A DNA stretch of 64,000 bases from G963665085 sp963665085 (GCA_963665085.2 CAXXXS010000001.1:186001-250000); one strand, 5' to 3'; counted from the stretch's first letter, positions 26,395 to 36,185 are shown. Notes: generated by a model from the letters alone, not told the origin. A program made the numbers and translations.

Positions 26395-28428
26395 CTAGAA
26401 TCTCTCAAAATCTTCTTCAGCTTCTATCGCTATATGCTCTTTAACAGATTCCTGATTCTTAGAATCTAATTTCATTTTTCTTTTTTCTCTCAAAATCTTT
26501 TCATATTCTTCCTGTATTTTATTCATGGAAGTTTGTTTTATGATTTTCTGGTTGTTGTCATCTATTTTAAAAAAGCCTATAATGTCTTTTAGTTGCTCTG
26601 CCTGGCTTGAAAGTTCCTCTGAACTTGTTGCCATTTCTTCTGAAGATGCGGCATTCTGTTGCACAATTATATTTAATTGTTGAATTGCACTATTCACCTG
26701 TTCTGCCCCGGAATTTTGTTCTGAACTGGCTGCTGCTATTTCCTGAACCAGTTTAGCTGTTTTCTCAATTTCCGGTATTGCATTCATAAGTTTTTCCCCT
26801 GCTTCCTCAGAAATCTTAACACCTTTAACAGATAAATCATTTATTTCATCGGCAGCTATTTTACTTCTCTCTGCTAATTTTCTCACCTCGGCGGCCACAA
26901 CAGCAAAACCCCTCCCATGCTCCCCGGCTCTTGCAGCCTCAACGGCAGCATTTAATGCTAAAATGTTTGTTTGAAATGCTAAATCATTAATTATGTTGAT
27001 CTTTTCTGCTATTTTATTCATCGATTCAATTGAAACCTGGGCTGAGCCGTTTCCTTCCTTTATCCCAATTAAGGATATAGATGCAATACTTTCCGTTTGT
27101 ATCGCATTATCCGTATTATGTTGAATGTTAGAAACCATCTCTTCCATTGAAGTTGAGATCTGCTCTACAGACGAGGCTTGCTCTGATGCCCCCTGCGACA
27201 TAGACTGTGAACTTGAACTTAATTGTAAACTTGCAGAAGAAATATTCTCTGCCCCATTTTTTATTGAGGAAACAACTTCTCTTAATTTATTTACCATAAG
27301 TTGTAACGCTTTAGCTAAATCACCAATCTCATCTTTTTGATCTATATCTATATTAATTCGTAAATCTCCTTTTGCAATCTGTTTCGCAGCCAAAACACCT
27401 TTTTTTATTGGAGTCGTTATCAATCGTGTAATAATTATAGCAAAAACAAAACCAAGTAATAAAGCAGCAATCACACCAAAAGACATAATTGCACTAGCTT
27501 TATCTAATTTACCTGTAGCAGATTCTGATATTTCAAGTGTGTTCTGAATACCAGTCATTGATATTTCCTCAACACGGGTCAATAATGATTCCCCCAATAT
27601 ATTTCTTTCTTCATTAAGTTCTTCTTTCTTTTTCCAATCGTCCAAATAGTTAACAATAGCCCCTTTATACATGTCAGCTGCTGTTTTAATATCACCTACC
27701 TGGTCTCGATCACTTTTACTATTAGAAACATTCAATATCTTATCTATCAATTCATCAATAACATCAAACTTAGTTAACGCGGATTCTAGCATTCCAGGTT
27801 CTCTCCTTGCCTGAGCCTTCAAATTTTCTATACGCATTGCATTTCCATTGTGCAATATTGAATTAATCAACTGTATTTTTTCTAGTCTAACCTGACTGGC
27901 ATTTTCTTCTTTTATTTCTAATGCCATTAGTTTGTATTGGTTATCCAGGTATTTTTCACTGGCATCCAGATACAAACCAGCAGCATCAACCATAACCTGA
28001 TATTCTTTCTCTAGGGAGTTTGTTTTTTCTTCTGTTTGTTTTGCCAACTCTTCGTAGGTTCTCACAGACATAGAGATTTCATCAAGAAATTCTCTTAACA
28101 CATCCAAATTCTCTGATTTGCCTGCTAACTGCTGGGCTTCTTGAATACTTTTTTTTATTTCTGCTAATTTCTCCTTGCTCAACGTAAGATATCCAGCCTC
28201 ACTACTGTATGAATACCCCCTCATAGTATACATTGTTTGCAGAGCAGACCGCTCAATTCTATTAGATACATCTACTTCAGGAATATATTCTTGTGAAAGC
28301 CATCTGGAATGTTGGGAAATATTTCTCATATTAACTATTGCAACAGCCCCGATAACGAGTAAAATAAAGATAAGAACACCAAACCCTACACTTAATTTTG
28401 CACTTATTCTTAAATCCCTGAATTTCAT
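26395..28428 (-). CDS. Methyl-accepting chemotaxis protein, possible HBM-type sensor
   Basis: This transmembrane chemoreceptor has 677 residues from the ATG at 28428; an in-frame start at 28446 is also possible. The first membrane helix is at about 12-34. A periplasmic, mostly helical sensor of about 275 residues follows, the size of a helical bimodular domain. The second helix is at about 313-335, then HAMP (about 336-390). The cytoplasmic tip holds LALNAAVEAARAGEHGRGFA and VAAEVRKLAERS. The tail ends in DFERF, which fits the CheR/CheB tether consensus x-aromatic-x-x-aromatic. No che genes lie nearby. It is divergent from the Crp/Fnr gene. The ligand is unknown. Confidence 0.92.
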   Translation of the reverse strand: MKFRDLRISAKLSVGFGVLIFILLVIGAVAIVNMRNISQHSRWLSQEYIPEVDVSNRIERSALQTMYTMRGYSYSSEAGYLTLSKEKLAEIKKSIQEAQQLAGKSENLDVLREFLDEISMSVRTYEELAKQTEEKTNSLEKEYQVMVDAAGLYLDASEKYLDNQYKLMALEIKEENASQVRLEKIQLINSILHNGNAMRIENLKAQARREPGMLESALTKFDVIDELIDKILNVSNSKSDRDQVGDIKTAADMYKGAIVNYLDDWKKKEELNEERNILGESLLTRVEEISMTGIQNTLEISESATGKLDKASAIMSFGVIAALLLGFVFAIIITRLITTPIKKGVLAAKQIAKGDLRINIDIDQKDEIGDLAKALQLMVNKLREVVSSIKNGAENISSASLQLSSSSQSMSQGASEQASSVEQISTSMEEMVSNIQHNTDNAIQTESIASISLIGIKEGNGSAQVSIESMNKIAEKINIINDLAFQTNILALNAAVEAARAGEHGRGFAVVAAEVRKLAERSKIAADEINDLSVKGVKISEEAGEKLMNAIPEIEKTAKLVQEIAAASSEQNSGAEQVNSAIQQLNIIVQQNAASSEEMATSSEELSSQAEQLKDIIGFFKIDDNNQKIIKQTSMNKIQEEYEKILREKRKMKLDSKNQESVKEHIAIEAEEDFERF

Positions 28429-28540
28429 AATTGTTTTCTTTAGCATTTTTTGTCCAATACTAAAGTTACCTACATAATAATTACATAGATCTAATAGTGC
28501 CAAGTAATAAAACCAAACAAAATGTAAAATTTCCCAATAT

Positions 28541-28548
28541 TATATTTG
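28541..28548 (+). promoter_or_regulatory. Possible -7 box for the Crp/Fnr gene
   Basis: TATATTTG matches the Bacteroidota TAnnTTTG promoter element on the plus strand, about 100 bp before the Crp/Fnr start codon. No clear upstream TTTG at the right spacing was found, so this is weak. Confidence 0.3.
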
Positions 28549-28582
28549 TATATTTACTAAACGAGAAAAGTAATTTTACCAT

Positions 28583-28602
28583 TAACTAATAATCATTAGT
28601 TA
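28583..28602. promoter_or_regulatory. Perfect 20-bp dyad, candidate Crp/Fnr operator
   Basis: The sequence taactaataatcattagtta has 8-bp perfect arms around a 4-bp spacer, the size of Crp/Fnr binding dyads. It lies in the divergent spacer between the chemoreceptor and the Crp/Fnr gene, 45 bp before the latter. Binding is inferred. Confidence 0.5.
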
Positions 28603-28646
28603 TTTTTTTAGTAAACATTTTAAGACACATATATTGACAAATAATT

Positions 28647-29342
28647 ATGAAGGGTACTGCGGAGAAAATAAACTGTAATAACTGTTTAACAATATGCACA
28701 GGAGACAGAATATTTTCTAATGAAGAAATAGAGCTTCTAAAAAAGAATAAAAAAGACATTCGCTATAACAAAGGAGAAACTATTTTTAAACAAGGAAGTT
28801 TTGCAGATCATATTATATTCGTCCATTCCGGATTAGTAAAAATCACTATTGAAACAAAAAATAATAAAACAATAATAATTGATATAATCTCCGCCGGAAA
28901 TTTTATAGGCCTGTCTACAATAGAAATGATAGATTATTATCCTTTTACCGTAACCGCTTTGAAAGATACTACTGTCTGTCTCATTAAAGCATTTGCTGTA
29001 AAGCAATTCATTAAAAACAACACAGAATTTAACTCAATAATAATAAAACATCAATCAGTAGGATTACTTAATATCTATAAAAAAATATCCCTTATAGGAT
29101 CCAGGAACAACCATGGCAGACTTGCAGAAGCTTTGCTTTACCTGAGCGACCCCAAACTTTCAGAAGAAGATGTTATGAGCCACATAACACGTAAAGATAT
29201 TGCTGATTTAGCTTGTATCTCTCTTGAGAGTGTTAATAAAATACTTATAGAGATGAAAAATGATTTAATTATTGATGTTGATCGAAAAAAAATAGCAGTT
29301 AGAAACGAAGAATTACTTAAATTATTAAGTGTTATTGGATAG
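28647..29342 (+). CDS. Crp/Fnr family transcriptional regulator
   Basis: This 231-residue regulator has a cyclic-nucleotide-binding-like beta barrel (about 20-135) with GETIFKQGSFADHIIFVHSG. A dimerisation helix and a winged-helix DNA-binding domain (about 165-230) follow, with ITRKDIADLACISLESVNKI as the recognition region. The N-terminus contains Cys10, Cys13 and Cys17 (CNNCLTIC), a spacing that may bind an iron-sulfur cluster as in FNR, although a fourth ligand is not obvious. It is divergent from the chemoreceptor and may control it, itself or the neighbouring glycan locus. Confidence 0.92.
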   Translation: MKGTAEKINCNNCLTICTGDRIFSNEEIELLKKNKKDIRYNKGETIFKQGSFADHIIFVHSGLVKITIETKNNKTIIIDIISAGNFIGLSTIEMIDYYPFTVTALKDTTVCLIKAFAVKQFIKNNTEFNSIIIKHQSVGLLNIYKKISLIGSRNNHGRLAEALLYLSDPKLSEEDVMSHITRKDIADLACISLESVNKILIEMKNDLIIDVDRKKIAVRNEELLKLLSVIG

Positions 29343-29466
29343 CACAAATCCACTCGTTTATAATCTATTTCTTTATACATTACTTAACCCCTCATCATCA
29401 ACAAGAAGAAAACACATTCACAGCTTTTCTTATAATCTCCATTTAACAAGCAATAGCCTTCATTAG

Positions 29467-29533
29467 TTGTTAATTATTTTTCATTAACAATGTGTATTTA
29501 ATAAAAAATATTTATTATTATTATTTTATTAAA
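29467..29533. promoter_or_regulatory. AT-rich dyads upstream of the ROK gene
   Basis: Two inverted repeats lie between the Crp/Fnr and ROK genes. One is ttgttaat(N8)attaacaa (29467-29490). The other has arms tttaataaaa and ttttattaaa (29497-29506 and 29524-29533). The first could also end the Crp/Fnr transcript. ROK repressors often bind AT-rich dyads, so the second is a candidate operator. Confidence 0.4.
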
Positions 29534-29578
29534 CTATTTTTTTGTTTATTTGTTTAATCTTTTTGTAAATTTTCAATT

Positions 29579-30829
29579 ATGTCTTATTTCACAAATACAA
29601 AAAAGTCTATTCAAGCTTCGAATGGTATGCCTCAGAAAAAAAAATACATTCGAGAACTTAAGGCTATCAATTATATGTATTTGAATGGACCTAAAACAAT
29701 TAATGATTTTTGCAAAAATCTTAAAATTAGCACACCAAACTCAACAAATATTATTAACGAACTTATTGAAGCCAATATAATAGAAAAAAAAGGATTAGGT
29801 CCCTCTGTTGGAGGTCGCAAACCAGATTTATATGCGCTTAAAGAAGAAACATTTTATGTTCTTGCAATTGAGATAGGAAGATATTCAACTAAAATCGCCA
29901 TTTTTTGCAACGATAATAACAATATAACCGGCATTAAAGAATTCCCTCTTCCGATCAAAGACCTAGAGCTTATGAAAGCATGCGAACTTCTACACAAATA
30001 CACAGTAGAGGTCATTAAATCATCAGGTTTAGATGAAACAAAAATTCTTGGAATTGGGTTGGTAATGCCCGGCCTTGTAAATTCCCGCAAAGGAATAAAT
30101 TACACATATCTAAACGATAAAGAGCATTCCATCAGAAAAGTACTTGAGTCTAAATTCAACACACCCGTTTTTGTAGAAAACATTGCAAAATCCATTGCGC
30201 TGGCTGAGTATCGTTTTGGCCTTGCCAAAGACAAAAAAAATGTTTTGGTTATTTCTTTAAATTGGGGAATTGGTTTAGGAATAATTATAGATGGGAAACT
30301 TTATCGGGGTTCAACAGGTTTTTCAGGCGAATTTAGCCATATTCCAATGGCAGAAGACGGGGAATTATGCCCTTGCGGAAAAACAGGCTGCCTGGAAACA
30401 ATAGCATCCGGTTTTACATTAGTGAAACTTGCAAAAAAAGGCATCGAAGAAAATAAAAGTATTTTATTAAAAACACTAAGTCAAGATAATACAGAAAACC
30501 TAACTCCCGAATTAGTGCTGGAAGCAGTATTAAAAGGCGACCAATATTCATTGAATATTCTTTCAGAAATTGGGGCAAACTTAGGTAAGGGGATTGCAAT
30601 ACTTATTCAATTATTTAATCCCGAACTCATAGTTCTTGGTGGAGTAATTGCAAATGCAAAACAATACATTACCACTCCAATTCAACAAGCCTTAAACATT
30701 TATAGCATACAACAAATCTGCAAAAAAACAAAAATTGAAATTTCCGAACTAGGAAATGATATTGGCATTCTTGGAGCAGTTGCAGTTGCCATGGAGAATA
30801 TTTTTAATAACATGATAGAACAAATTTAA
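29579..30829 (+). CDS. ROK family transcriptional regulator, NagC/XylR type
   Basis: This 416-residue protein has an N-terminal winged-helix domain (about 20-85) with INDFCKNLKISTPNSTNII. A ROK sugar-sensing domain follows, with LAIEIGRYSTKIAIF. The zinc-binding CPCGKTGC motif starts at residue 264 after GEFSHIPM, as in NagC and related sugar-responsive repressors. It precedes SusC on the same strand and is probably the regulator of locus 2, since no ECF/FecR pair or hybrid two-component sensor lies there. The N-acetylhexosamine genes of the locus make an aminosugar or its phosphate a likely inducer. Sugar-kinase activity is not excluded but less likely given the DNA-binding domain. Confidence 0.9.
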   Translation: MSYFTNTKKSIQASNGMPQKKKYIRELKAINYMYLNGPKTINDFCKNLKISTPNSTNIINELIEANIIEKKGLGPSVGGRKPDLYALKEETFYVLAIEIGRYSTKIAIFCNDNNNITGIKEFPLPIKDLELMKACELLHKYTVEVIKSSGLDETKILGIGLVMPGLVNSRKGINYTYLNDKEHSIRKVLESKFNTPVFVENIAKSIALAEYRFGLAKDKKNVLVISLNWGIGLGIIIDGKLYRGSTGFSGEFSHIPMAEDGELCPCGKTGCLETIASGFTLVKLAKKGIEENKSILLKTLSQDNTENLTPELVLEAVLKGDQYSLNILSEIGANLGKGIAILIQLFNPELIVLGGVIANAKQYITTPIQQALNIYSIQQICKKTKIEISELGNDIGILGAVAVAMENIFNNMIEQI

Positions 30830-30868
30830 AATGCAAACTATAAACAGCGGTTAAAAAACACTTGTATT

Positions 30869-30908
30869 ATACAGAGAGGGGAATACTTTATTAAGGAGTA
30901 CTCTGTAT
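30869..30908. promoter_or_regulatory. Inverted repeat upstream of susC of locus 2
   Basis: The 8-bp arms atacagag (30869-30876) and ctctgtat (30901-30908) are separated by 24 bp, in the 188-bp spacer between ROK and SusC. It could be an operator or a weak terminator; there is no T run to prefer the latter. Confidence 0.35.
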
Positions 30909-31017
30909 CATACTACCAATATACATATGGGCAAACTTATACTAACAAAATTTAGAATGTGAATCTCTACATAATAATAACAATTTTTTGCAGACTAAAT
31001 CTTTAAAGTAAAAGCCT

Positions 31018-34000
31018 ATGAAAAAAAAATTTTTAACCAGGTTTTCAGCAGCAAAAAAAGTTGCTGTTTTGTGTACCCTACTATTTAGCTTTTTACAGCT
31101 AAACGCTCAACAAATCACCGTATCCGGCAATGTTACCGATGAAAACGGAAATGCACTCCCGGGTGTAAATATTCAGATTAAAGGCACATCAATGGGTGCA
31201 GTAACTAATGCTAATGGTTCTTACCAAATTGATGTCCAATCAGGTGAATCAACACTTATTTTTTCATTCATTGGATACAACAATGAGGAAGTACAGGTTC
31301 AAAACCAAACTAAGATTGATGTTAAATTAGTTCCCAGCATTGAATCTCTTGAAGAAGTAGTAGTTGTGGGATATGGTTCCATGAAAAAAAGAGATCTAAC
31401 GGGTTCTATTGCTTCAGTTAAGAGTGATGAAATCCAGAAAACTCCTATCAAAGATGTATTATCAGCTATGCAAGGTAGAGTTTCTGGGGTAAATGTTGTT
31501 TCCAACTCGGGTGCTCCCGGAGATGGAATATCCATAACCGTTAGAGGCCATTCAACCTTAAATGCAGGGAACACTCCTTTATATATTATTGATGGTGTCC
31601 CTATTGAAACCTCTTCATTATCCGACTTAAATGGCTGGGAGCAACATAGCCTCAATCCTCTTGCAGATATCAACCCAAAAGATATCGAATCAATAGAAAT
31701 TCTAAAAGATGGTGCTTCAACTGCTATTTATGGTTCAAGAGCAGCCAATGGAGTTATCCTCATAACAACTAAAAGAGGAAAAGAAGGAAAAGCAAATATT
31801 GATATTAATCTTTCAACAGGAATAAGTGAATTACCACGAAAACTAAGTGTGTTAAATGCATCTCAGTGGAGAGATTTAATGAAAGATACTTATAAAAATT
31901 ACGATACGTATTGGGGTTATACTAATCCGACAGAACTTCACTGGACTGCCGCAGATTCTCTTAACCCAATGTTAACAGGAGATGTAGACTGGCAGGACGT
32001 AATGTATAGAACAGCCCAACAGAAACAAGCAGATATCTCTGTTACAGGAGGTAAAGATGGGCTAGTTTATGCTTTAACAACATCAGCGCTTGATCAAGAC
32101 GGAATTATATTAAACTCAAATTACAAAAGAATTACATCACGTCTTAACACTGATTTTGAAGCTACCCCAAAATTAAGAATAGGGCAAAGTTTATCGTTCA
32201 CTCACAGCAAAAACAATCGTATAAATGCCGGAGGAGAAGGAAATAATAGTTTGGTCCAATCGATTTTAGTAAGGCCACCTGTTTACTCGCTTACTTATCC
32301 TGATGGCACTCCTATTAATTATTTTAATGGAAAACGAAATCCTGTTGCACTAGCTGAAGAAACAACCCACCTAAATACGATCAACAGGATAATAGGTAAT
32401 CAATACCTGGAATATGAAATAATAGAAGGATTAAAATTTAAAACAAATGTCAGTATCGATTTTATTTCGATGAAAGAAGATGAATTTTACCCAACGACAG
32501 TAGATTATAGAGATGGATATAACACTGGTGCAGTTAGGGCAATAACAAATTTCACCTGGTCTAATGAGAATTACCTGACATATACAAAGTCTTTTAACAA
32601 TTCACATCAAATCACTATTCTGGCAGGACATAGCCAACAAGAATGGAAAAAAGAAGTTACTGGCCTAAATGGGTTATATTTTGCAAGTGATAATATCACT
32701 ACTTTAAATGGGGCAGGTACAATTTCAAATCAGAGTGTAAATACTACTGTTGAACATGGATTAGTTTCATTCTTTGGAAGATTTGGATACAATTTTAAAG
32801 AACGATACTTGTTTGAAGCCAACTTCAGGGCTGACGGTTCTTCCAGGTTTGGTAAAGACAACAGGTTTGGTTATTACCCATCTGCTTCAGCAGCATGGCG
32901 ATTCTCTGACGAAACATTTATGAGCAGCCTTGGTTTACTCGACGATGGTAAAATCAGGGTTAGCTATGGCCAGACTGGAAATGAAGCCATCGGCAATTAT
33001 GCTGCCCAAGGCGAATTCGGATTGGTAAGTTTCCTTGATTATTCAGGTGCTGTCCCAACAGTTATGCCTAACAATGGGCTAACCTGGGAAACAACAACAC
33101 AATACAATGCCGGGCTTGATTTATCGATGTTTAGGAATAGAGTAGTTTTTGTTGCAGATATTTATCTAAAGAAAACTTCTTCCCTATTGTTCGACGTACC
33201 AGTTCCGGAAACAACCGGATTTTCAAGTGTAACACAGAATGTTGGGGAGGTTCAAAACAAAGGATTTGAATTTTCTTTAACTACTCACAACTTCACTGGT
33301 GATTTTTCCTGGAGTTCATCCCTAAACATGAGTTTCAACCAAAATGAAGTTGTTAGCTTACCTGAGAAAGTACTTACAAATGGATACATTCAAAATGGGA
33401 CATACCATATTCTTAAAGAAGGGGAATCAATAGGAACATTCTATGGATGGAAATTCCTAGGTGTCTACTCACGGGATGAAGACAATGTTAATGAAGTAAG
33501 AATGGGATCTTCTTCCGGACACCTATTCGAAGGCGGGGATCCAATTTGGGATGATCTTAATGGCGATAATGTTATAGACGATGAAGACAAACAAATAATC
33601 GGAGATGCCCAACCCATCTTCACCGGTGGATTTAACAACGACTTCTCATACAAAAATTTCAGCCTAAATGTATTCTTGCAATTTTCTTATGGAAATGACA
33701 TTTACAGCAACCTAAACAGAATGAGAAATTGGGTTTTTGCTTACAACAATGTTTCAACAGATGCATTAAATCGTTGGAGAGAGCAAGGTGATGTTACTAA
33801 TTATCCAAAACCGATTAGAAACGATCCTTTAAGAAATGAATACTTAAGAGTCTCTGACCGATGGATTGAAGACGGTTCATATATCAAAGTAAAAACCGTG
33901 ACCTTATCTTATGATTTCCCTGCAAATGTTATCGACAAATTAAAAATGGGAGGCTTAAGTGTTTATGCTACAGGACAGAACTTACTTACATTTACTCATT

Positions 34001-34113
34001 ACACAGCCTACGATCCTGATGTTAGTTCATACAGCGGGTTACAAATTGGCGTAGATGATGGTTCTTTCCCACAGAGTCGCACATTCATTGTTGGTTTAAA
34101 TATTCAATTCTAA
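31018..34113 (+). CDS. SusC/RagA TonB-dependent transporter
   Basis: This is an outer-membrane glycan importer of 1031 residues. It has a signal peptide (about 1-30, QLNAQ) and a carboxypeptidase-regulatory-like domain (about 33-105, beginning SGNVTDENGNALPGVNIQI). EEVVVVGYG near residue 115, a plug (IYGSRAANGVILITTKRGK) and the beta-barrel ending FIVGLNIQF follow. There is no STN domain, in contrast to the transporter of locus 1. That fits regulation by a cytoplasmic ROK protein instead of ECF/FecR. The SusD partner starts 12 bp later. Confidence 0.96.
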   Translation: MKKKFLTRFSAAKKVAVLCTLLFSFLQLNAQQITVSGNVTDENGNALPGVNIQIKGTSMGAVTNANGSYQIDVQSGESTLIFSFIGYNNEEVQVQNQTKIDVKLVPSIESLEEVVVVGYGSMKKRDLTGSIASVKSDEIQKTPIKDVLSAMQGRVSGVNVVSNSGAPGDGISITVRGHSTLNAGNTPLYIIDGVPIETSSLSDLNGWEQHSLNPLADINPKDIESIEILKDGASTAIYGSRAANGVILITTKRGKEGKANIDINLSTGISELPRKLSVLNASQWRDLMKDTYKNYDTYWGYTNPTELHWTAADSLNPMLTGDVDWQDVMYRTAQQKQADISVTGGKDGLVYALTTSALDQDGIILNSNYKRITSRLNTDFEATPKLRIGQSLSFTHSKNNRINAGGEGNNSLVQSILVRPPVYSLTYPDGTPINYFNGKRNPVALAEETTHLNTINRIIGNQYLEYEIIEGLKFKTNVSIDFISMKEDEFYPTTVDYRDGYNTGAVRAITNFTWSNENYLTYTKSFNNSHQITILAGHSQQEWKKEVTGLNGLYFASDNITTLNGAGTISNQSVNTTVEHGLVSFFGRFGYNFKERYLFEANFRADGSSRFGKDNRFGYYPSASAAWRFSDETFMSSLGLLDDGKIRVSYGQTGNEAIGNYAAQGEFGLVSFLDYSGAVPTVMPNNGLTWETTTQYNAGLDLSMFRNRVVFVADIYLKKTSSLLFDVPVPETTGFSSVTQNVGEVQNKGFEFSLTTHNFTGDFSWSSSLNMSFNQNEVVSLPEKVLTNGYIQNGTYHILKEGESIGTFYGWKFLGVYSRDEDNVNEVRMGSSSGHLFEGGDPIWDDLNGDNVIDDEDKQIIGDAQPIFTGGFNNDFSYKNFSLNVFLQFSYGNDIYSNLNRMRNWVFAYNNVSTDALNRWREQGDVTNYPKPIRNDPLRNEYLRVSDRWIEDGSYIKVKTVTLSYDFPANVIDKLKMGGLSVYATGQNLLTFTHYTAYDPDVSSYSGLQIGVDDGSFPQSRTFIVGLNIQF

Positions 34114-34125
34114 AACAAAGAAAAT

Positions 34126-35514
34126 ATGAAAACGATATATATTAAGTTAATATTTGCGATTTTAATCACTTCTCTCGCATCCTCATGCGTAGACGACATA
34201 CTTGACAAGGAACCTGTTAGCAGCTTCTCCGGCGAAGGTTTCTACCAAACAACAAGCGATGTCCAGGCCGGCATATACGGTGTTTACCAGGCAGCCCAAT
34301 CTGTATTCAAAATAAATTTCAGCTACTGGGGAGAAGGACGTGCAGATAATGTAAAAACAGAACAAACAGGAGAAGGCCTAACTTTATTAGACAACAACCT
34401 TAACGATGCTGCAAGCTCAGCAGACTGGACTTCTCTTTATACTTTAATAAGCAGGGCCAATTATGCCATTAAATATATTCCCGATGTTTATGGCGATGAC
34501 GATCCTGACGGCAACAGTTATATCGGAGAAGCCCGGGGTATGAGAGCTTTAGCATATTTCTATCTTGTAAAGGTTTGGGGTGATGTCCCACTTATTACTG
34601 AACCTTACACTTCTGTCGATCAAGAATTAAATGTTACTAAAACAGATAAAGAAACTATTCTTAATCAAATAGAAGAAGATTTAGTGTATGCCGCCAATAA
34701 TTGTGTTGATAAATTTAATAGTGACAAAGACAGGATAATGTTCACACAGGGAACAGCAAATGCTTTGTTAACAAAAGTTTATATGTGGCAAAAAAAATAC
34801 AGTGATGCCCTTACCACATCAAAAAAAGTTTTAGACAATGGCCTTTATAGTTTAGAAACTACAATGGATGGCTGGTCTGGCATATTTACAAGCGGATATT
34901 CCAGCGAAAGTATTTTTGAAGTTGGATACAACTCAACCCAGACTAACTCATTACGAACTCTTTATGCTATTGGTTCTTATGCAATCTTTACTCCATCAGA
35001 TAGATTTAAAGCATCTTATGAACCTGAAGATCTCCGAATAGACTATGTATACGATACAACATTAGCTGAACCTAAAGCAATTTGGAAATTCCTTGGCAGA
35101 GGAATAAGCGACGAAGATGCCTCTGCTTCAGAACAAAACATTGTACTTATCAGGCTTGCAGACATCATGTTATTGCGTGCAGAAGCACTTTATAAAGTTG
35201 GAGGTAGTGCAAATATAACAGAAGCACTTGAACTATTAAATACAATTAGAGAAAGAGCAGGATTAACTCCTTTTGCTGATGAAACTGCTGCAAATTCCAT
35301 GTATGGCGATTTAGAATCAGCAATATTACATGAACGCTCTATTGAATTATGCTTTGAAGGCCAAAGATGGTTTGATCTTGTAAGAACAGGAAGAGCCATA
35401 TCGACAATGGGCCCTATTAATGGATTAAGTAACGAAGGTAATCTTGTTTGGCCTATTCATATTAACGCTTTGAATAAGAATCCAAATCTGGAACAGAATG
35501 ATTATTACAAATAA
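34126..35514 (+). CDS. SusD/RagB family lipoprotein
   Basis: This is the glycan-binding lid of the SusCD complex, 462 residues. The lipobox is SLASSC (Cys21). TPR-like helices with ARGMRALAYFYLVKVWGDVP and the C-terminal block LHERSIELCFEGQRWFDLVR identify the family. The end reads PIHINALNKNPNLEQNDYY. It is paired with the preceding SusC. Confidence 0.95.
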   Translation: MKTIYIKLIFAILITSLASSCVDDILDKEPVSSFSGEGFYQTTSDVQAGIYGVYQAAQSVFKINFSYWGEGRADNVKTEQTGEGLTLLDNNLNDAASSADWTSLYTLISRANYAIKYIPDVYGDDDPDGNSYIGEARGMRALAYFYLVKVWGDVPLITEPYTSVDQELNVTKTDKETILNQIEEDLVYAANNCVDKFNSDKDRIMFTQGTANALLTKVYMWQKKYSDALTTSKKVLDNGLYSLETTMDGWSGIFTSGYSSESIFEVGYNSTQTNSLRTLYAIGSYAIFTPSDRFKASYEPEDLRIDYVYDTTLAEPKAIWKFLGRGISDEDASASEQNIVLIRLADIMLLRAEALYKVGGSANITEALELLNTIRERAGLTPFADETAANSMYGDLESAILHERSIELCFEGQRWFDLVRTGRAISTMGPINGLSNEGNLVWPIHINALNKNPNLEQNDYYK

Positions 35515-35566
35515 TCATCAAAGAAATATCAACTAATGATTTGTGTATACTCTAAAAAATAATAAA

Positions 35567-36154
35567 ATGAAAAAAACAAGATATAATATAGGAAGAAGTT
35601 ATATTGTGCTTTTAGCATCATTGCCTCTACTATTATTGATGGTAAGATGTGAAATCCAACCAGATTTTGAATATGAATCAAGCAACCAAGGAGGAGAACT
35701 TGGCATGACAGCCTGGGAATACATCCAACAATCAGATTCTTTATCGCTAATGGAAGAAGCAGTTAATGCAGCAGGATTATCCGGTCTTTATTCAAGTTCT
35801 GAAGCAAAAACTTTCATTATTCCAAGAAATTCTGCTTTCAGGGATTATTTTAAAACAAATTCTATCTCTGGCGTTTCTGAAATTCCGGTTGCAGACTTGC
35901 AGGACATGTTAAAATATCATATTGTCAAAGCTGCTGTCAATTTTCAAAACGTTGAACTATTTGACGTTACCAATGACAGTCCGAATGCATATGATACAGA
36001 AAATGGCGAAATAATGTACTTGTCTCATAATAGTAATTACCAGGTTGTTATTAATTACGGAACAAATAAAAGCTGGACAGTAATAACATCAAATCTTGAA
36101 CCAACAAATGGAGTTATCCATATTACAAAAGATGTGGTCTATCTAAGCCTGTAG
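35567..36154 (+). CDS. FAS1 (fasciclin) domain lipoprotein
   Basis: This 195-residue predicted surface lipoprotein has Cys28 after a hydrophobic signal (LMVRC; an Arg just before the Cys is atypical). It then has one fasciclin-like domain with KTFIIPRNSAFRDYF, LQDMLKYHIV and TNGVIHITKDVVYLSL. FAS1 domains mediate adhesion and sometimes bind glycans. Such proteins are often encoded after susD in marine Bacteroidota. The ATG at 35567 is preferred because it directly precedes the basic signal-peptide start; the upstream GTG is less likely. A hairpin terminator follows. Confidence 0.82.
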   Translation: MKKTRYNIGRSYIVLLASLPLLLLMVRCEIQPDFEYESSNQGGELGMTAWEYIQQSDSLSLMEEAVNAAGLSGLYSSSEAKTFIIPRNSAFRDYFKTNSISGVSEIPVADLQDMLKYHIVKAAVNFQNVELFDVTNDSPNAYDTENGEIMYLSHNSNYQVVINYGTNKSWTVITSNLEPTNGVIHITKDVVYLSL

Positions 36155-36185
36155 ATTTTCACCTGTTAGTATAGTGTGCTCTCCC

